DNA from: Cetobacterium_A somerae
GTDB lineage: Bacteria > Fusobacteriota > Fusobacteriia > Fusobacteriales > Fusobacteriaceae
Assembly (NCBI RefSeq): GCF_044784365.2
Contig: NZ_CP173065.2
DNA length: 64,000 bases
Reading direction: 5' to 3' (one strand)
Under the pieces are notes generated by a model. That model saw only the letters and a program-made list of their open reading frames with translations, had not been told where the DNA came from and did not search any database. How positions within the stretch are numbered: the stretch's first letter is position 1; each line of letters begins with the position of its first letter. Below, one piece after another: positions 17,059 through 25,781 of the stretch. A program made the position numbers and the translations under genes.

Positions 17059-17661
17059 TTATTGTTTATTTAAAAGATTATTTAAAAGCATTGCTAAATC
17101 TGCAGCATTACATTCAACAACATGAGCAGTAATTACTTCGTTATCTTCATTTTTTATATTTACAAAAACTCTGTCATTTATTAAAAGAATTTCTGTGACA
17201 ACGCCTTCAGCAATTTTATATGTGCCTGTAGCTTTAGAAATAGCAAAAATTTCGAAACCTTCTGCTACAATATCTATTGAATCTAATTGTTGTTTCTTTA
17301 AAAAATCTTTTGCTAACTCTTCCGATTGCACATAAAAATTTTCTAGAATATCCACATATTTACTTTTTTTTATTAATTTATCAACTAAAACAGCTAAAGA
17401 AAATGGATGATAGATTTCTTCTACACTATATGGAGACGGAATTTGTTCCTTGTTCTTAAGAAAAATTTCAATTCCAGTTTCACCATCTTTTATAGTTTCG
17501 ATAATAGGTGTTTTACTGTCATCTAAGTAATCGATAACATCTATCTCTAAATTTCCAACAGATAATTTTTTAGTTTTTTCTTTTTTCATTAATATTTCGA
17601 ATTCATCTTCAATTTTTTCATAAAAATTAACGATAAAATCATTAAAAAAATTTTCGTACAT
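17059..17661 (-). CDS. Conserved-looking protein of unknown function
   Basis: A 200-residue soluble acidic protein that I cannot assign. It has no signal peptide, membrane segment or cysteine pair. The N-terminal third is Lys/Glu-rich (NFYEKIEDEFEILMKKEKTK). The C-terminal half looks like a small beta domain (VTEILLINDRVFVNIKNED) ending in a helix (AADLAMLLNNLLN). A ribosome-site-like GGTGGTGAT precedes the ATG. Codon use matches its neighbours. It is convergent with acyP and divergent from rlmA, so it is probably monocistronic. Confidence 0.7.
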   Translation of the reverse strand: MYENFFNDFIVNFYEKIEDEFEILMKKEKTKKLSVGNLEIDVIDYLDDSKTPIIETIKDGETGIEIFLKNKEQIPSPYSVEEIYHPFSLAVLVDKLIKKSKYVDILENFYVQSEELAKDFLKKQQLDSIDIVAEGFEIFAISKATGTYKIAEGVVTEILLINDRVFVNIKNEDNEVITAHVVECNAADLAMLLNNLLNKQ

Positions 17662-17709
17662 AAATTAATCACCACCAATATTTTTTAACATATTATAACA
17701 TAAAATATA

Positions 17710-17718
17710 TGATATAAT
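17710..17718 (+). promoter_or_regulatory. Extended -10 promoter of rlmA
   Basis: TGATATAAT (TGn plus perfect -10) 35 bases before the rlmA start. The -35 is weak. Confidence 0.55.
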
Positions 17719-17752
17719 ATACAGAAGAGAAAAAAATAGTGAGGTAGATAAA

Positions 17753-18577
17753 ATGATAATTTGTCCAGTTTGTAATAAAAAAATGACAAGAATAGAAAGA
17801 AAATATATATGTGAGGGAAATCATAACTTTGATATTTCAAAATATGGTCATGTAAATTTATTATTATCTAATCAGAAAAATAGTAAAATTCCTGGTGACA
17901 ATAAAGAAATGGTTTTAAGTAGAAAAAATTATTTGGAAAAAGGTTATTACAGAGGAATATCTGATGGTGTTAATAAAATTGTTGAAAATTACTTAGATAA
18001 TAAAAAAGAATTAAATATACTAGATATAGGTTGTGGAGAGGGATATTATACAAATAGATTAAAAGAAAAGTTAGATGCGCTAAACATAAATAGTAATATT
18101 GTAGGAATAGATATTTCAAAAGAGGCTGTTATTTCAGCAGCAAAGTCATATAAAAATATGGAATGGATTGTAGCAAGCGCAAGTTCTTTACCAATAGAGG
18201 ATGAATCATTAGATTTTATAATCTGTATGTTTGCTAAAATAATACCAGAAGAAAATATGAGAACTTTAAAAAAAGGTGGAAAATTAATAGTTGTTTCAAC
18301 TGGTGAAAATCATCTATTACAATTAAAAGAGGTAGTTTACGAATCTGTAAGAAAAGAGTTCTACTCTCCTGTAGAGGATTTAAAAATATTTAAGCATTTA
18401 GAAACTATAAATTTAAAGTATGAAACGGAGATTTTAGAAAAAGAAAGTATAGAAAATCTATTTAATATGACTCCTTATAGATGGAGAAGTCCACAAAAGG
18501 GTGTTGAAAAATTATTTGCATTAGATAAATTAAAAACTACAGTTGAAGTAAATATAGATATTTTTGAAAAAAAATAA
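17753..18577 (+). CDS. rlmA: 23S rRNA (guanine-N1) methyltransferase, RlmA family
   Basis: A 274-residue SAM-dependent enzyme. The N-terminal zinc-finger motif CPVC...CEGNHNFDISKYGHVNL is followed by the RlmA-specific KNSKIPGDNKEM segment. The SAM-binding motif ILDIGCGEGYY lies near residue 85. The family methylates N1 of G745 or G748 in 23S helix 35, which can affect macrolide/tylosin sensitivity; the exact site is unknown here. Start ATG follows GAGGT. Confidence 0.9.
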   Translation: MIICPVCNKKMTRIERKYICEGNHNFDISKYGHVNLLLSNQKNSKIPGDNKEMVLSRKNYLEKGYYRGISDGVNKIVENYLDNKKELNILDIGCGEGYYTNRLKEKLDALNINSNIVGIDISKEAVISAAKSYKNMEWIVASASSLPIEDESLDFIICMFAKIIPEENMRTLKKGGKLIVVSTGENHLLQLKEVVYESVRKEFYSPVEDLKIFKHLETINLKYETEILEKESIENLFNMTPYRWRSPQKGVEKLFALDKLKTTVEVNIDIFEKK

Positions 18578-18669
18578 AAAAATAAAACTTTTTTAAAAAA
18601 CTTTACGTCAAAAAAATATAATTAGAAAGTTAGAAATAATTTTTTAATTATAAGAAGATTTTATACTTA

Positions 18670-18738
18670 CAAAAGTATTATTTAATCCCCCCCTGTAGAC
18701 GACCTTCTATCCCCCCCGGAAGGTCGTTTCATTTTTTT
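18670..18738 (+). ncRNA. Candidate C-rich small RNA with own terminator
   Basis: The 246-base gap after rlmA holds two C7 runs (18687-18693 and 18711-18717). The second is displayed in the 11-base loop of a 9-bp hairpin (ACGACCTTC 18699-18707 with GAAGGTCGT 18719-18727), followed by TTTCATTTTTTT. Candidate -10 boxes upstream are TATAAT (18617-18622) and TATACT (18662-18667), both with weak -35s, so the 5' end is uncertain and the RNA would be about 65-110 bases. There is no start codon with a ribosome site. Single-stranded C tracts suggest pairing with G-rich ribosome sites, a hypothesis. Confidence 0.5.
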
Positions 18739-18739
18739 G

Positions 18740-18773
18740 TACTTCTAATAAATATTTAGAAGTATTTTTTTTT
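18740..18773 (+). terminator. Second rho-independent terminator upstream of the MFS gene
   Basis: Stem TACTTCTAA/TTAGAAGTA (9 bp), 7-base loop and nine T. With the C-rich hairpin it isolates the MFS-dnaE unit from rlmA. Confidence 0.85.
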
Positions 18774-18823
18774 ATAAATTTATATTGTATAATATATTAG
18801 GTCAATTTTAGGGGGAGATAAAG

Positions 18824-20017
18824 TTGAAACAAATAGATAGAATTATTTTGATAAATGTAATAACAACAGCTATAGTTTCAGGTGTATTCAATGTTTTTAC
18901 AGGAATACATGTTAAAAATTTAGGTTTTGGTGAAGGGATAGTAGGGCAAGTACTCTCAATTGGGAGTGTATCAATTGCATTAGGATCAATGTTAAATGCC
19001 TATTTAAGTTCAAAACTTGGTTTTAAAAAAACAATTTCATTGGGACTAATTTTAATGAGTATTGGAATTTTAGGAGTAAGTTTTTTAACAAATCCATTTT
19101 TAATCAAATTATTTTCTGGAATAATGGGGATAGGATATGGATTTCCATTTTCTTCAATAGGAGTACTTTTAATTGAAAATTCATCGGAAAAAGAGAGAGT
19201 GAGGGTTTTTAGTAAGAATTTTGTGAGTCAGAGTTTAGGGACTGTTTGTGCTAGTTATGGTGCTGGAAGATTGATTAAAACTTTTGGAAAAATTTTTGCA
19301 GTAGAAAAATCAATTCCATTGGTTTATTTATTTTGTGCTTTTTTAATTTTATTTAGTTTTTATCCTTTAAATGGATTGAAAGATAGAGAGATAATAAAAA
19401 ATAAGAAAAGCAAAGATTTTTTCAAAGGCTTTAAAGAGGTTATGAGTGGCCAAGCTTTAAAATTTGTTATTTATAATACAATTATAGGTTTTGGAGCAGG
19501 ATTGGTAATTCCATTTTTTAGTGTATATTTGAAATTTTCTTTAAATATAGATAATGAAAAAGTGGGGATTATTATGGGGTTATCTCAATTGGGATTAGTT
19601 ATAGGAGGTTTATTAGTTCCATATATTTCTAAAGTATTAGGAAGAGAGAATACCGTTGTAATATGTCAGCTGTTATCAATTCCATTTTTAATCTCAATTG
19701 CATTTCCTCAAGGTATATTTATATTAGGAGTTTCATTTTTATTGAGGTCAACTTTGATGAATTTAAATCAGCCACTTATTCAAAATATATCTTTGGAGAC
19801 CGTAGATTATGAAAATAGAGCGTTGATGAGTAGTGTAGTATCTATGTCATCTAATGTAACAAGAGCGATAAGTATGATTATAGCAGGATATTTAATGGAA
19901 AATATATCATATAATTTTCCATACTATCTAACAGTAGTTTTATATTTAGTTGGAACTGCTGTTTTTTATAAAAATTTTAAAGTAGAAAAACCATTAAGAG
20001 GAGGAGCAGATGAATAA
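18824..20017 (+). CDS. Major facilitator superfamily transporter
   Basis: A 397-residue inner-membrane protein with about 12 hydrophobic segments in two halves. The cytoplasmic loop between segments 2 and 3 holds YLSSKLGFKKTISLG, an MFS motif-A-like sequence. The substrate cannot be told; it resembles drug/metabolite efflux-type permeases. The start is TTG, six bases after GGGGGAGA. A TATAAT at 18788-18793 is a possible promoter. Its stop overlaps the start of dnaE by 8 bases, so the two are translationally coupled, an odd pairing with no obvious functional link. Confidence 0.85.
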   Translation: MKQIDRIILINVITTAIVSGVFNVFTGIHVKNLGFGEGIVGQVLSIGSVSIALGSMLNAYLSSKLGFKKTISLGLILMSIGILGVSFLTNPFLIKLFSGIMGIGYGFPFSSIGVLLIENSSEKERVRVFSKNFVSQSLGTVCASYGAGRLIKTFGKIFAVEKSIPLVYLFCAFLILFSFYPLNGLKDREIIKNKKSKDFFKGFKEVMSGQALKFVIYNTIIGFGAGLVIPFFSVYLKFSLNIDNEKVGIIMGLSQLGLVIGGLLVPYISKVLGRENTVVICQLLSIPFLISIAFPQGIFILGVSFLLRSTLMNLNQPLIQNISLETVDYENRALMSSVVSMSSNVTRAISMIIAGYLMENISYNFPYYLTVVLYLVGTAVFYKNFKVEKPLRGGADE

Positions 20018-23000
20018 AAACTTTGTTCATTTACATTTACACACAGAGTACAGTCTCCTAGATGGGGTTGGAAGAATAGAGGAGTATTTAGAAAGAGCTA
20101 AAAGTTTAAATATGAAAGCAATAGCTATTACAGATCATGGGAATATGTATGGAGCTATAGAGTTTTATAAATGTGCTATGAAGAAAGGTATCAAACCGAT
20201 TATTGGTATTGAAGCATATGTATCAGAGTTTGAAATGGAAAAAAAAGAGGGAAGAAATTTTCACTTGATACTTTTAGCTAAAAATCTAACTGGTTATAAA
20301 AATCTTTTGAAAATATCTTCAGTAGGATTTTTAAAGGGATTTTATTATAGACCTCGTGTGGATAAAGAGTTTTTAAAGAAGCATAGTGAAGGTATCATAG
20401 CTTTATCAGCATGTATGCAGGGAGAAGTCTCAAGAGCAATTCTTGAAAATGAAAAAGAGAAAATAATAGATGAAAAAATAACGAGTTATATAGAAATTTT
20501 TGGTAAAGAAAATTTTTATTTAGAGGTTCAAGGTAATGGAGTTGAAGGTCAAAGAGAATTGAATAAAGAGTTACAAAGATATTCTAAAAAACATGAATTA
20601 AAATGTGTAGCAACAAATGATACGCATTATGTTTATGAAGGAGATCATGTACTACAAGACTTAGTTATTTGTATTCAAACTGGAGCTAAGGTTTCAGATA
20701 CAAATAGAATGAAAATAGAAACTAAAGAGTTATTTTTAAAAAGTAGAATGGAAATTATAAATTCTTTAGGTGAAGAATTTATTGACGCTATTGATATAAC
20801 TGAAGAGATAGCAGAGAAATGCAATTTAAATTTAGAGTTTGGAGAGTTAAAGTTTCCAAAATATGAAATCCCAAATTGTGTAAAAACACCAGGAGAGTTT
20901 TTAAGAAAAATTGTATATAAAGGATTATCTCAGAGATATCCAAGTGGTTTAAGTGAGGAACTTTTAAAAAGAGTAGAGTATGAATTAGATGTTATTTTGA
21001 AAATGGGTTATGAGGAATACTTTATAGTTGTATGGGATTTTATCTCTTATGCAAAAGGAAAAAATATACCAATTGGACCTGGAAGAGGATCTGCGGCAGG
21101 AAGTCTAGTTGCTTATGCTTTAAAAATAACAGATTTAGATCCAATAAAATACAATTTAATTTTTGAAAGATTTTTAAATCCTGAGAGAATATCAATGCCA
21201 GATATAGATATAGATATTTGTCAGGAGAGAAGAGAAGAAGTAATTGAATATGTAACTCAAAAATATGGTGAGGATAAAGTAGCGCAAATAATAACTTTTG
21301 GTAGAATGAAAGCTAGAGCGGCTCTAAGAGATGTTGGAAGAGTATTAGATGTGAACTTAGCTAAAGTTGATAAAATAGCAAAACTAATACCTGCATTTTC
21401 AACATTAGAGGAAGCTTTGAAAGCAAATTCTGAACTTAGAGAGTTATATACAGAGGATAATGAAATTAGAAACCTAGTGAATCTATCGCAAAGATTAGAG
21501 AATAAGGTTAGACATGCTTCTATACATGCCGCTGGAGTTGTAATAACTAAAGATCCATTAATGGAAGTAGTTCCTTTATATAGTGACAATAAGGATCATA
21601 AAATTTCGACGCAGTATCAAATGAAAGAACTAGAAGAGTTAGGTTTACTTAAAATGGATTTTCTAGGACTTAGAAACTTGACTAATATTCAGAGAACTAT
21701 TGAGTATATTAAGGAAAGTAAAGGAAAAGATATAAAGTTAGAAGAGATTTCATTAAATGAAGCTCCAGTATATGAAATGCTTTCGTCAGGAGATAGTTTA
21801 GGAGTGTTTCAACTAGAATCAATAGGTATAAGAAAAATATTGGTTCAATTAAAACCTAATAGGTTTGAAGATGTAATAGCACTATTGGCTCTTTATCGTC
21901 CTGGACCATTAGGATCTGGAATGGTTGAGAGTTTTATAAATTGCAAAAATGGATTGGAAGAGATAAAATATCCCCATCCAACTTTAGAAAAAGTTTTAAA
22001 AGAGACATATGGTGTTATCTTATATCAAGAACAGGTAATGAAAATAGCTAATATAATGGCTAGTTATTCTTTAGGAGAAGCTGATCTTTTAAGAAGAGCA
22101 ATGGGAAAAAAACAAGCTTCTATAATGGATGAAAATAGAGAAAAGTTTGTTAAAAGATCTATAAATAATGGATATTCTAAAGAAAAAGCAGAAGAGATAT
22201 TTGACTTAATAGATAAGTTTGCAGGATATGGATTTAATAAATCCCATTCAGCAGCTTATGCCTTAATAGCTTATTGGACAGCATATTTTAAACATTTTTA
22301 TCCTGAGGAGTATTATGCTTCAATAATGACATCTGAAAAAAGTAATGTAGAGAATGTTGCATTTTATATAGAGGATGCAAAAGCACATAAATTAGAGCTA
22401 AAGTTATCAGATGTTAACAATCCAGTATCTAAATTTACTGTAGAAGATGGTGGAATTAGATTCTCTCTAGCAGCTATAAAGAATGTTGGAGAAAGTTTAG
22501 CTCAAAAAATTCAAGCTGAATTTGAAAAAAATGGAAATTATTTAAGATATGAAGATTTTATTTATAGATTGAGAGGACAGGGGCTTAATAAAAAAAATAT
22601 AGAAGCACTGGTTTATTCTGGAGCTTTAGATTCCCTTCCTGGAAATCGTAAGCAAAAAATAGAATCAATTGAGAAAGTTATCGACTATGCTAATAAAAAA
22701 ATAAAAGAAGATGATATTCAACAGATGAATCTTTTTGGAGGAGCGAAATCAGAGATGGTAAATTTTGTTTTACCTGATGTAACAGACTTTACTCCAGATG
22801 AAAAATTAGAAAAAGAAAAAGAATTTTTAGGTTTTTATTATAGTGCACATCCTTTGGATAAGTATGATTGGCTAATAAAAACGTATAAAATGAACAAAAT
22901 TTCAGAAATAAAATTAGAAAATTCCCTGCATATAATTAAAACTTATGGTATACTAAGGGATGTGAAAAAAATATTAACAAAAAAAACAAAAGAACCTATG

Positions 23001-23426
23001 TGTACATTTGTTATTGAAGATTATTATGATCAAATTTCTGGAATTATTTTTCCAAGAGAATATAAAGATTATTTAAATATAGAACTTGAAGGTAAAGCTG
23101 TAGTAATAGATGGAAGTATTCAAGTTGATTATTTTAATGGAAACGAAAATAAAAAATTAGTTGTGAAAAATATGAAAGCTTTAAATTCAATAGAGTTTAA
23201 TAAAAAAAATAGAATATATATACTAATTAATGAGAAATCTAAAGACAAGTACAATAGATTAAAAGAGATACTTTTAGATAGTAAAGGAGAAGTTCCTTTA
23301 AGTTTTGCTATAGATATTAATGGGAATAAAGAGATAAAAAACTCAAAACTGACGATTGAAATAACTCCTAGATTAATAAGAAAAATAGAGGAGTTATTAG
23401 GAGAAAAAAGTGTAGTTATAAGATAA
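20010..23426 (+). CDS. dnaE: DNA polymerase III subunit alpha
   Basis: A 1138-residue replicative polymerase of DnaE type. An N-terminal PHP domain starts HLHLHTEYSLLDG. The polymerase core has the catalytic aspartates in PDIDIDICQERREEV (D398, D400) and DFLGLRNLT (D550). GRGSAAGSLVAY and MGKKQASIMDENREKF are further family motifs. A tandem HhH segment and C-terminal OB-fold region follow. Length is near the usual 1150. The ATG follows GAGGAGG inside the end of the MFS gene. Confidence 0.96.
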   Translation: MNKNFVHLHLHTEYSLLDGVGRIEEYLERAKSLNMKAIAITDHGNMYGAIEFYKCAMKKGIKPIIGIEAYVSEFEMEKKEGRNFHLILLAKNLTGYKNLLKISSVGFLKGFYYRPRVDKEFLKKHSEGIIALSACMQGEVSRAILENEKEKIIDEKITSYIEIFGKENFYLEVQGNGVEGQRELNKELQRYSKKHELKCVATNDTHYVYEGDHVLQDLVICIQTGAKVSDTNRMKIETKELFLKSRMEIINSLGEEFIDAIDITEEIAEKCNLNLEFGELKFPKYEIPNCVKTPGEFLRKIVYKGLSQRYPSGLSEELLKRVEYELDVILKMGYEEYFIVVWDFISYAKGKNIPIGPGRGSAAGSLVAYALKITDLDPIKYNLIFERFLNPERISMPDIDIDICQERREEVIEYVTQKYGEDKVAQIITFGRMKARAALRDVGRVLDVNLAKVDKIAKLIPAFSTLEEALKANSELRELYTEDNEIRNLVNLSQRLENKVRHASIHAAGVVITKDPLMEVVPLYSDNKDHKISTQYQMKELEELGLLKMDFLGLRNLTNIQRTIEYIKESKGKDIKLEEISLNEAPVYEMLSSGDSLGVFQLESIGIRKILVQLKPNRFEDVIALLALYRPGPLGSGMVESFINCKNGLEEIKYPHPTLEKVLKETYGVILYQEQVMKIANIMASYSLGEADLLRRAMGKKQASIMDENREKFVKRSINNGYSKEKAEEIFDLIDKFAGYGFNKSHSAAYALIAYWTAYFKHFYPEEYYASIMTSEKSNVENVAFYIEDAKAHKLELKLSDVNNPVSKFTVEDGGIRFSLAAIKNVGESLAQKIQAEFEKNGNYLRYEDFIYRLRGQGLNKKNIEALVYSGALDSLPGNRKQKIESIEKVIDYANKKIKEDDIQQMNLFGGAKSEMVNFVLPDVTDFTPDEKLEKEKEFLGFYYSAHPLDKYDWLIKTYKMNKISEIKLENSLHIIKTYGILRDVKKILTKKTKEPMCTFVIEDYYDQISGIIFPREYKDYLNIELEGKAVVIDGSIQVDYFNGNENKKLVVKNMKALNSIEFNKKNRIYILINEKSKDKYNRLKEILLDSKGEVPLSFAIDINGNKEIKNSKLTIEITPRLIRKIEELLGEKSVVIR

Positions 23427-23447
23427 AATTACACTTGTAATGTAATC

Positions 23448-23476
23448 TTGAATGATTTTTTAAATTATGTTAAAAT
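23448..23476 (+). promoter_or_regulatory. Promoter of the accB-accC-asp23-nusB operon
   Basis: TTGAAT (23448-23453), 17 bases, TAAAAT (23471-23476) with a TGT extension. Just upstream lies a palindrome ATTACA-CT-TGTAAT (23428-23441) that could be an operator. Confidence 0.55.
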
Positions 23477-23503
23477 AAGTGATAAAAACTGATGGAGGAA
23501 CTT

Positions 23504-23917
23504 ATGAAAAAAGAAGAGTTTCAAATTGAAGATTTAATTAATGTTTTAAGTGAATGTGGATTAACTGAAATTAGTTATGAGGAAAATGAAAATTTAAAAA
23601 TAAAAATAAAAAAATCTCCACAGCCAAAAGTTGTAATGCCTAAAGAAACTCCACAACCTGCAAAAGAGACAGGTAAAAAAGAGGAGAATATAAAAACTGT
23701 AGTCTCTACAGGAATAGGAAAATATTTCTATAAAGATGCAGTTAAAATAGGTGATAAAATTAAAGTAGGACAAGATCTTGGTTATATTTATGTAATGGGA
23801 TTAAAAACACCGTTAAAGTCTACAGTAGGAGGAGAAGTAATGGAGATAACTGTAGAAGATGGAGGCGTAGTTGACTACGGTAAAGTGTTATTAAAAGTAA
23901 AGGCCACAGCAAGATAA
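23504..23917 (+). CDS. accB: Biotin carboxyl carrier protein of acetyl-CoA carboxylase, atypical biotinyl site
   Basis: A 137-residue protein: a short N-terminal helix region, a Pro/Lys linker (residues about 37-62) and a biotinyl/lipoyl-like beta domain (about 65-137). It lies 13 bases before accC, so it should carry the biotin that AccC carboxylates. The site aligning with the canonical (A/V)MK(M/L) reads VMGLKTPLK. The lysine (K101) is kept but both flanking methionines are missing. The ATG at 23504 follows GGAGG; an upstream ATG at 23492 lies on the ribosome site. The call rests on domain shape and the accC neighbour. Confidence 0.82.
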   Translation: MKKEEFQIEDLINVLSECGLTEISYEENENLKIKIKKSPQPKVVMPKETPQPAKETGKKEENIKTVVSTGIGKYFYKDAVKIGDKIKVGQDLGYIYVMGLKTPLKSTVGGEVMEITVEDGGVVDYGKVLLKVKATAR

Positions 23918-23930
23918 TTGGGAGGATTTT

Positions 23931-25277
23931 ATGTTTAAAAAGATATTGATTGCTAATAGAGGTGAAATCGCTGTTAGAATAATAAGAGCAGCAAGAGAGT
24001 TAGGAATAAAAACAGTTGCTGTTTATTCAGAAGCAGATAAAGATAGTTTACACGTTAGATTAGCAGATGAAGCAGTTTGTATAGGGGGACCTTTAAGTAC
24101 AGAGTCATATTTAAAAATACCTAATATATTAGCGGCAGCAGAGATAACAGGAGCAAATGCAATACATCCTGGATATGGATTTTTATCTGAAAATGCTAGA
24201 TTTGCAAGAATATGCCAAACTCATAACATAACATTTATTGGACCAAGTCCAGAAGCTATTGAAAGCATGGGTGATAAAGCTACAGCTAGAAAAACTGCAA
24301 TAGAAAATGATGTACCATTAACAAATGGAACAGGAATTATAAGAAGTATAGAGGAAGCTAGAAAAGAAGTAGAAGAAAGAATAGGATATCCAGTAATGAT
24401 AAAAGCTACTGCAGGTGGTGGTGGAAAAGGTATGAGATTAGCTAGAACTCCAGAAGAGTTAGAAAGCAAAATCATCGCTGCTCAAACAGAAGCAGAGTCT
24501 GCATTTGGAAATCCAGATGTTTATATAGAGAAGTTTGTTGAAAACCCAAGACACGTTGAAATTCAAATTATGGGAGATAAACATGGAAATGTTATTCACT
24601 TGGGAGAAAGAGATTGTTCTATTCAAAGAAGACATCAAAAGTTAATAGAGGAAGCACCATCGTATAAATTACCATCAAAAGTTAGAAAAGCAATGGGTGA
24701 GGCTGCTGTAAAATTAGCAAAATCTATTAATTATGATTCAGCAGGAACTTTAGAATTTTTAGTTGATAAAGATGATAACTTCTATTTTATGGAAATGAAT
24801 ACAAGAGTTCAAGTTGAGCATACAGTAACTGAGATGGTAACGGGAATAGATATTATTAAATTACAAATCAAAGTTGCAGAAGGAGAGAGAATAAACATAT
24901 CTCAAGAAGATGTTGTATTATTTGGACATGCAATTGAATGTAGAATAAATGCTGAAGATACAACAGCAGGATTTTTACCATCACCAGGAAAATTAGAAAC
25001 TTATATTGTTCCAGGAGGACCTGGAGTTAGAGTAGATTCACACTCATATCAAGGATATGAAATTTCTCCATACTATGATTCTATGATTGGAAAGCTTATT
25101 GTCCATGGAATCACTAGAGAAGAAGCCATAGAAAAGATGAAAAGAGCATTAAATGAATTTATTATAGAGGGAATTGATACAACAATTCCATTCCATTTAG
25201 AGGTACTAGACAATAAGGTATACAGAGCAGGAAAAGTTACAACGAAGTTTATTGAAGAAAATTTTGAAAAAAATTAA
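23931..25277 (+). CDS. accC: Biotin carboxylase subunit of acetyl-CoA carboxylase
   Basis: A 448-residue ATP-grasp enzyme that carboxylates biotin on AccB in the first step of fatty acid synthesis. The N-terminus KILIANRGEIAVRIIRA, the glycine-rich ATP loop KATAGGGGKGM, the FMEMNTRVQVEHTVTEM catalytic segment and a normal length identify it. The ATG follows GGGAGG. accA and accD are not in the window. Confidence 0.96.
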   Translation: MFKKILIANRGEIAVRIIRAARELGIKTVAVYSEADKDSLHVRLADEAVCIGGPLSTESYLKIPNILAAAEITGANAIHPGYGFLSENARFARICQTHNITFIGPSPEAIESMGDKATARKTAIENDVPLTNGTGIIRSIEEARKEVEERIGYPVMIKATAGGGGKGMRLARTPEELESKIIAAQTEAESAFGNPDVYIEKFVENPRHVEIQIMGDKHGNVIHLGERDCSIQRRHQKLIEEAPSYKLPSKVRKAMGEAAVKLAKSINYDSAGTLEFLVDKDDNFYFMEMNTRVQVEHTVTEMVTGIDIIKLQIKVAEGERINISQEDVVLFGHAIECRINAEDTTAGFLPSPGKLETYIVPGGPGVRVDSHSYQGYEISPYYDSMIGKLIVHGITREEAIEKMKRALNEFIIEGIDTTIPFHLEVLDNKVYRAGKVTTKFIEENFEKN

Positions 25278-25343
25278 ATAATAGCTAGGAAAAACTTTAA
25301 ATAAATGTAATAATATATGTATAATATCTACGGAGGTGTTTTT

Positions 25344-25721
25344 ATGAACGAGTTAGGAAATATAAAAATAGCAGATGATGTTGTAAAGACGATATCAGCA
25401 AAGGCAGCACAAGATGTTTCTGGAGTTTATAAATTAGCAGGTGGAGTAGCAGATGAAGTTAGTAAAATGCTAGGGAAAAAGAGACTTACAAATGGGGTTA
25501 AAGTAGAAGTTGGAGAAAAAGAGTGCAGTGTAGAGATATATATTATAGTTGAGTATGGATATCAAATCTCTGAGGTTGCTCAAAATGTTCAAAAAAATGT
25601 TTTAACAGCAGTGAGTACAATGACTGGATTAAAAGTTGTAGAAGTGAATGTATTTGTACAGGATGTAAAAATTTTAACAGATGAGTATGAAGAAAAGCAT
25701 GAGGATATAGAGATTGTATAA
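25344..25721 (+). CDS. Asp23/Gls24 family protein (YqhY-like)
   Basis: A 125-residue soluble protein of the Asp23 family: GNIKIADDVVKTISAKAAQDVSGVY at the start and VEIYIIVEYGYQISEVAQNVQKNV in the middle. In Firmicutes a homologue (YqhY) sits between accC and nusB and is genetically linked to acetyl-CoA carboxylase activity; others coat the membrane through AmaP. The ATG at 25344 follows CGGAGG; an ATG nine codons earlier has none. A TATAAT at 25320-25325 may be a local promoter. Confidence 0.88.
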   Translation: MNELGNIKIADDVVKTISAKAAQDVSGVYKLAGGVADEVSKMLGKKRLTNGVKVEVGEKECSVEIYIIVEYGYQISEVAQNVQKNVLTAVSTMTGLKVVEVNVFVQDVKILTDEYEEKHEDIEIV

Positions 25722-25733
25722 TTAAAATATGAG

Positions 25734-25766
25734 AGAGGCGTTTTATTACGCCTCTAATCTTTCTTT
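25734..25766 (+). terminator. Hairpin with weak U-tail between asp23 and amaP
   Basis: The stem AGAGGCG/CGCCTCT has an 8-base loop and is followed by an interrupted T-rich stretch (AATCTTTCTTT). It may be a leaky terminator that lowers expression of the downstream membrane genes. Confidence 0.55.
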
Positions 25767-25781
25767 ACAGGGGTGAGTTTA

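Noticed and set aside
18687..18717. The paired C7 tracts as a CRISPR-like or tandem repeat
   Set aside because: There are only two copies, they differ in flanks, and one is a hairpin loop.
18678..18740. The C-rich element as a minus-strand RNA with G7 tracts
   Set aside because: The hairpin is followed by a T run only on the plus strand; the minus strand continues CTACAGGGGGGG with no U-tail.
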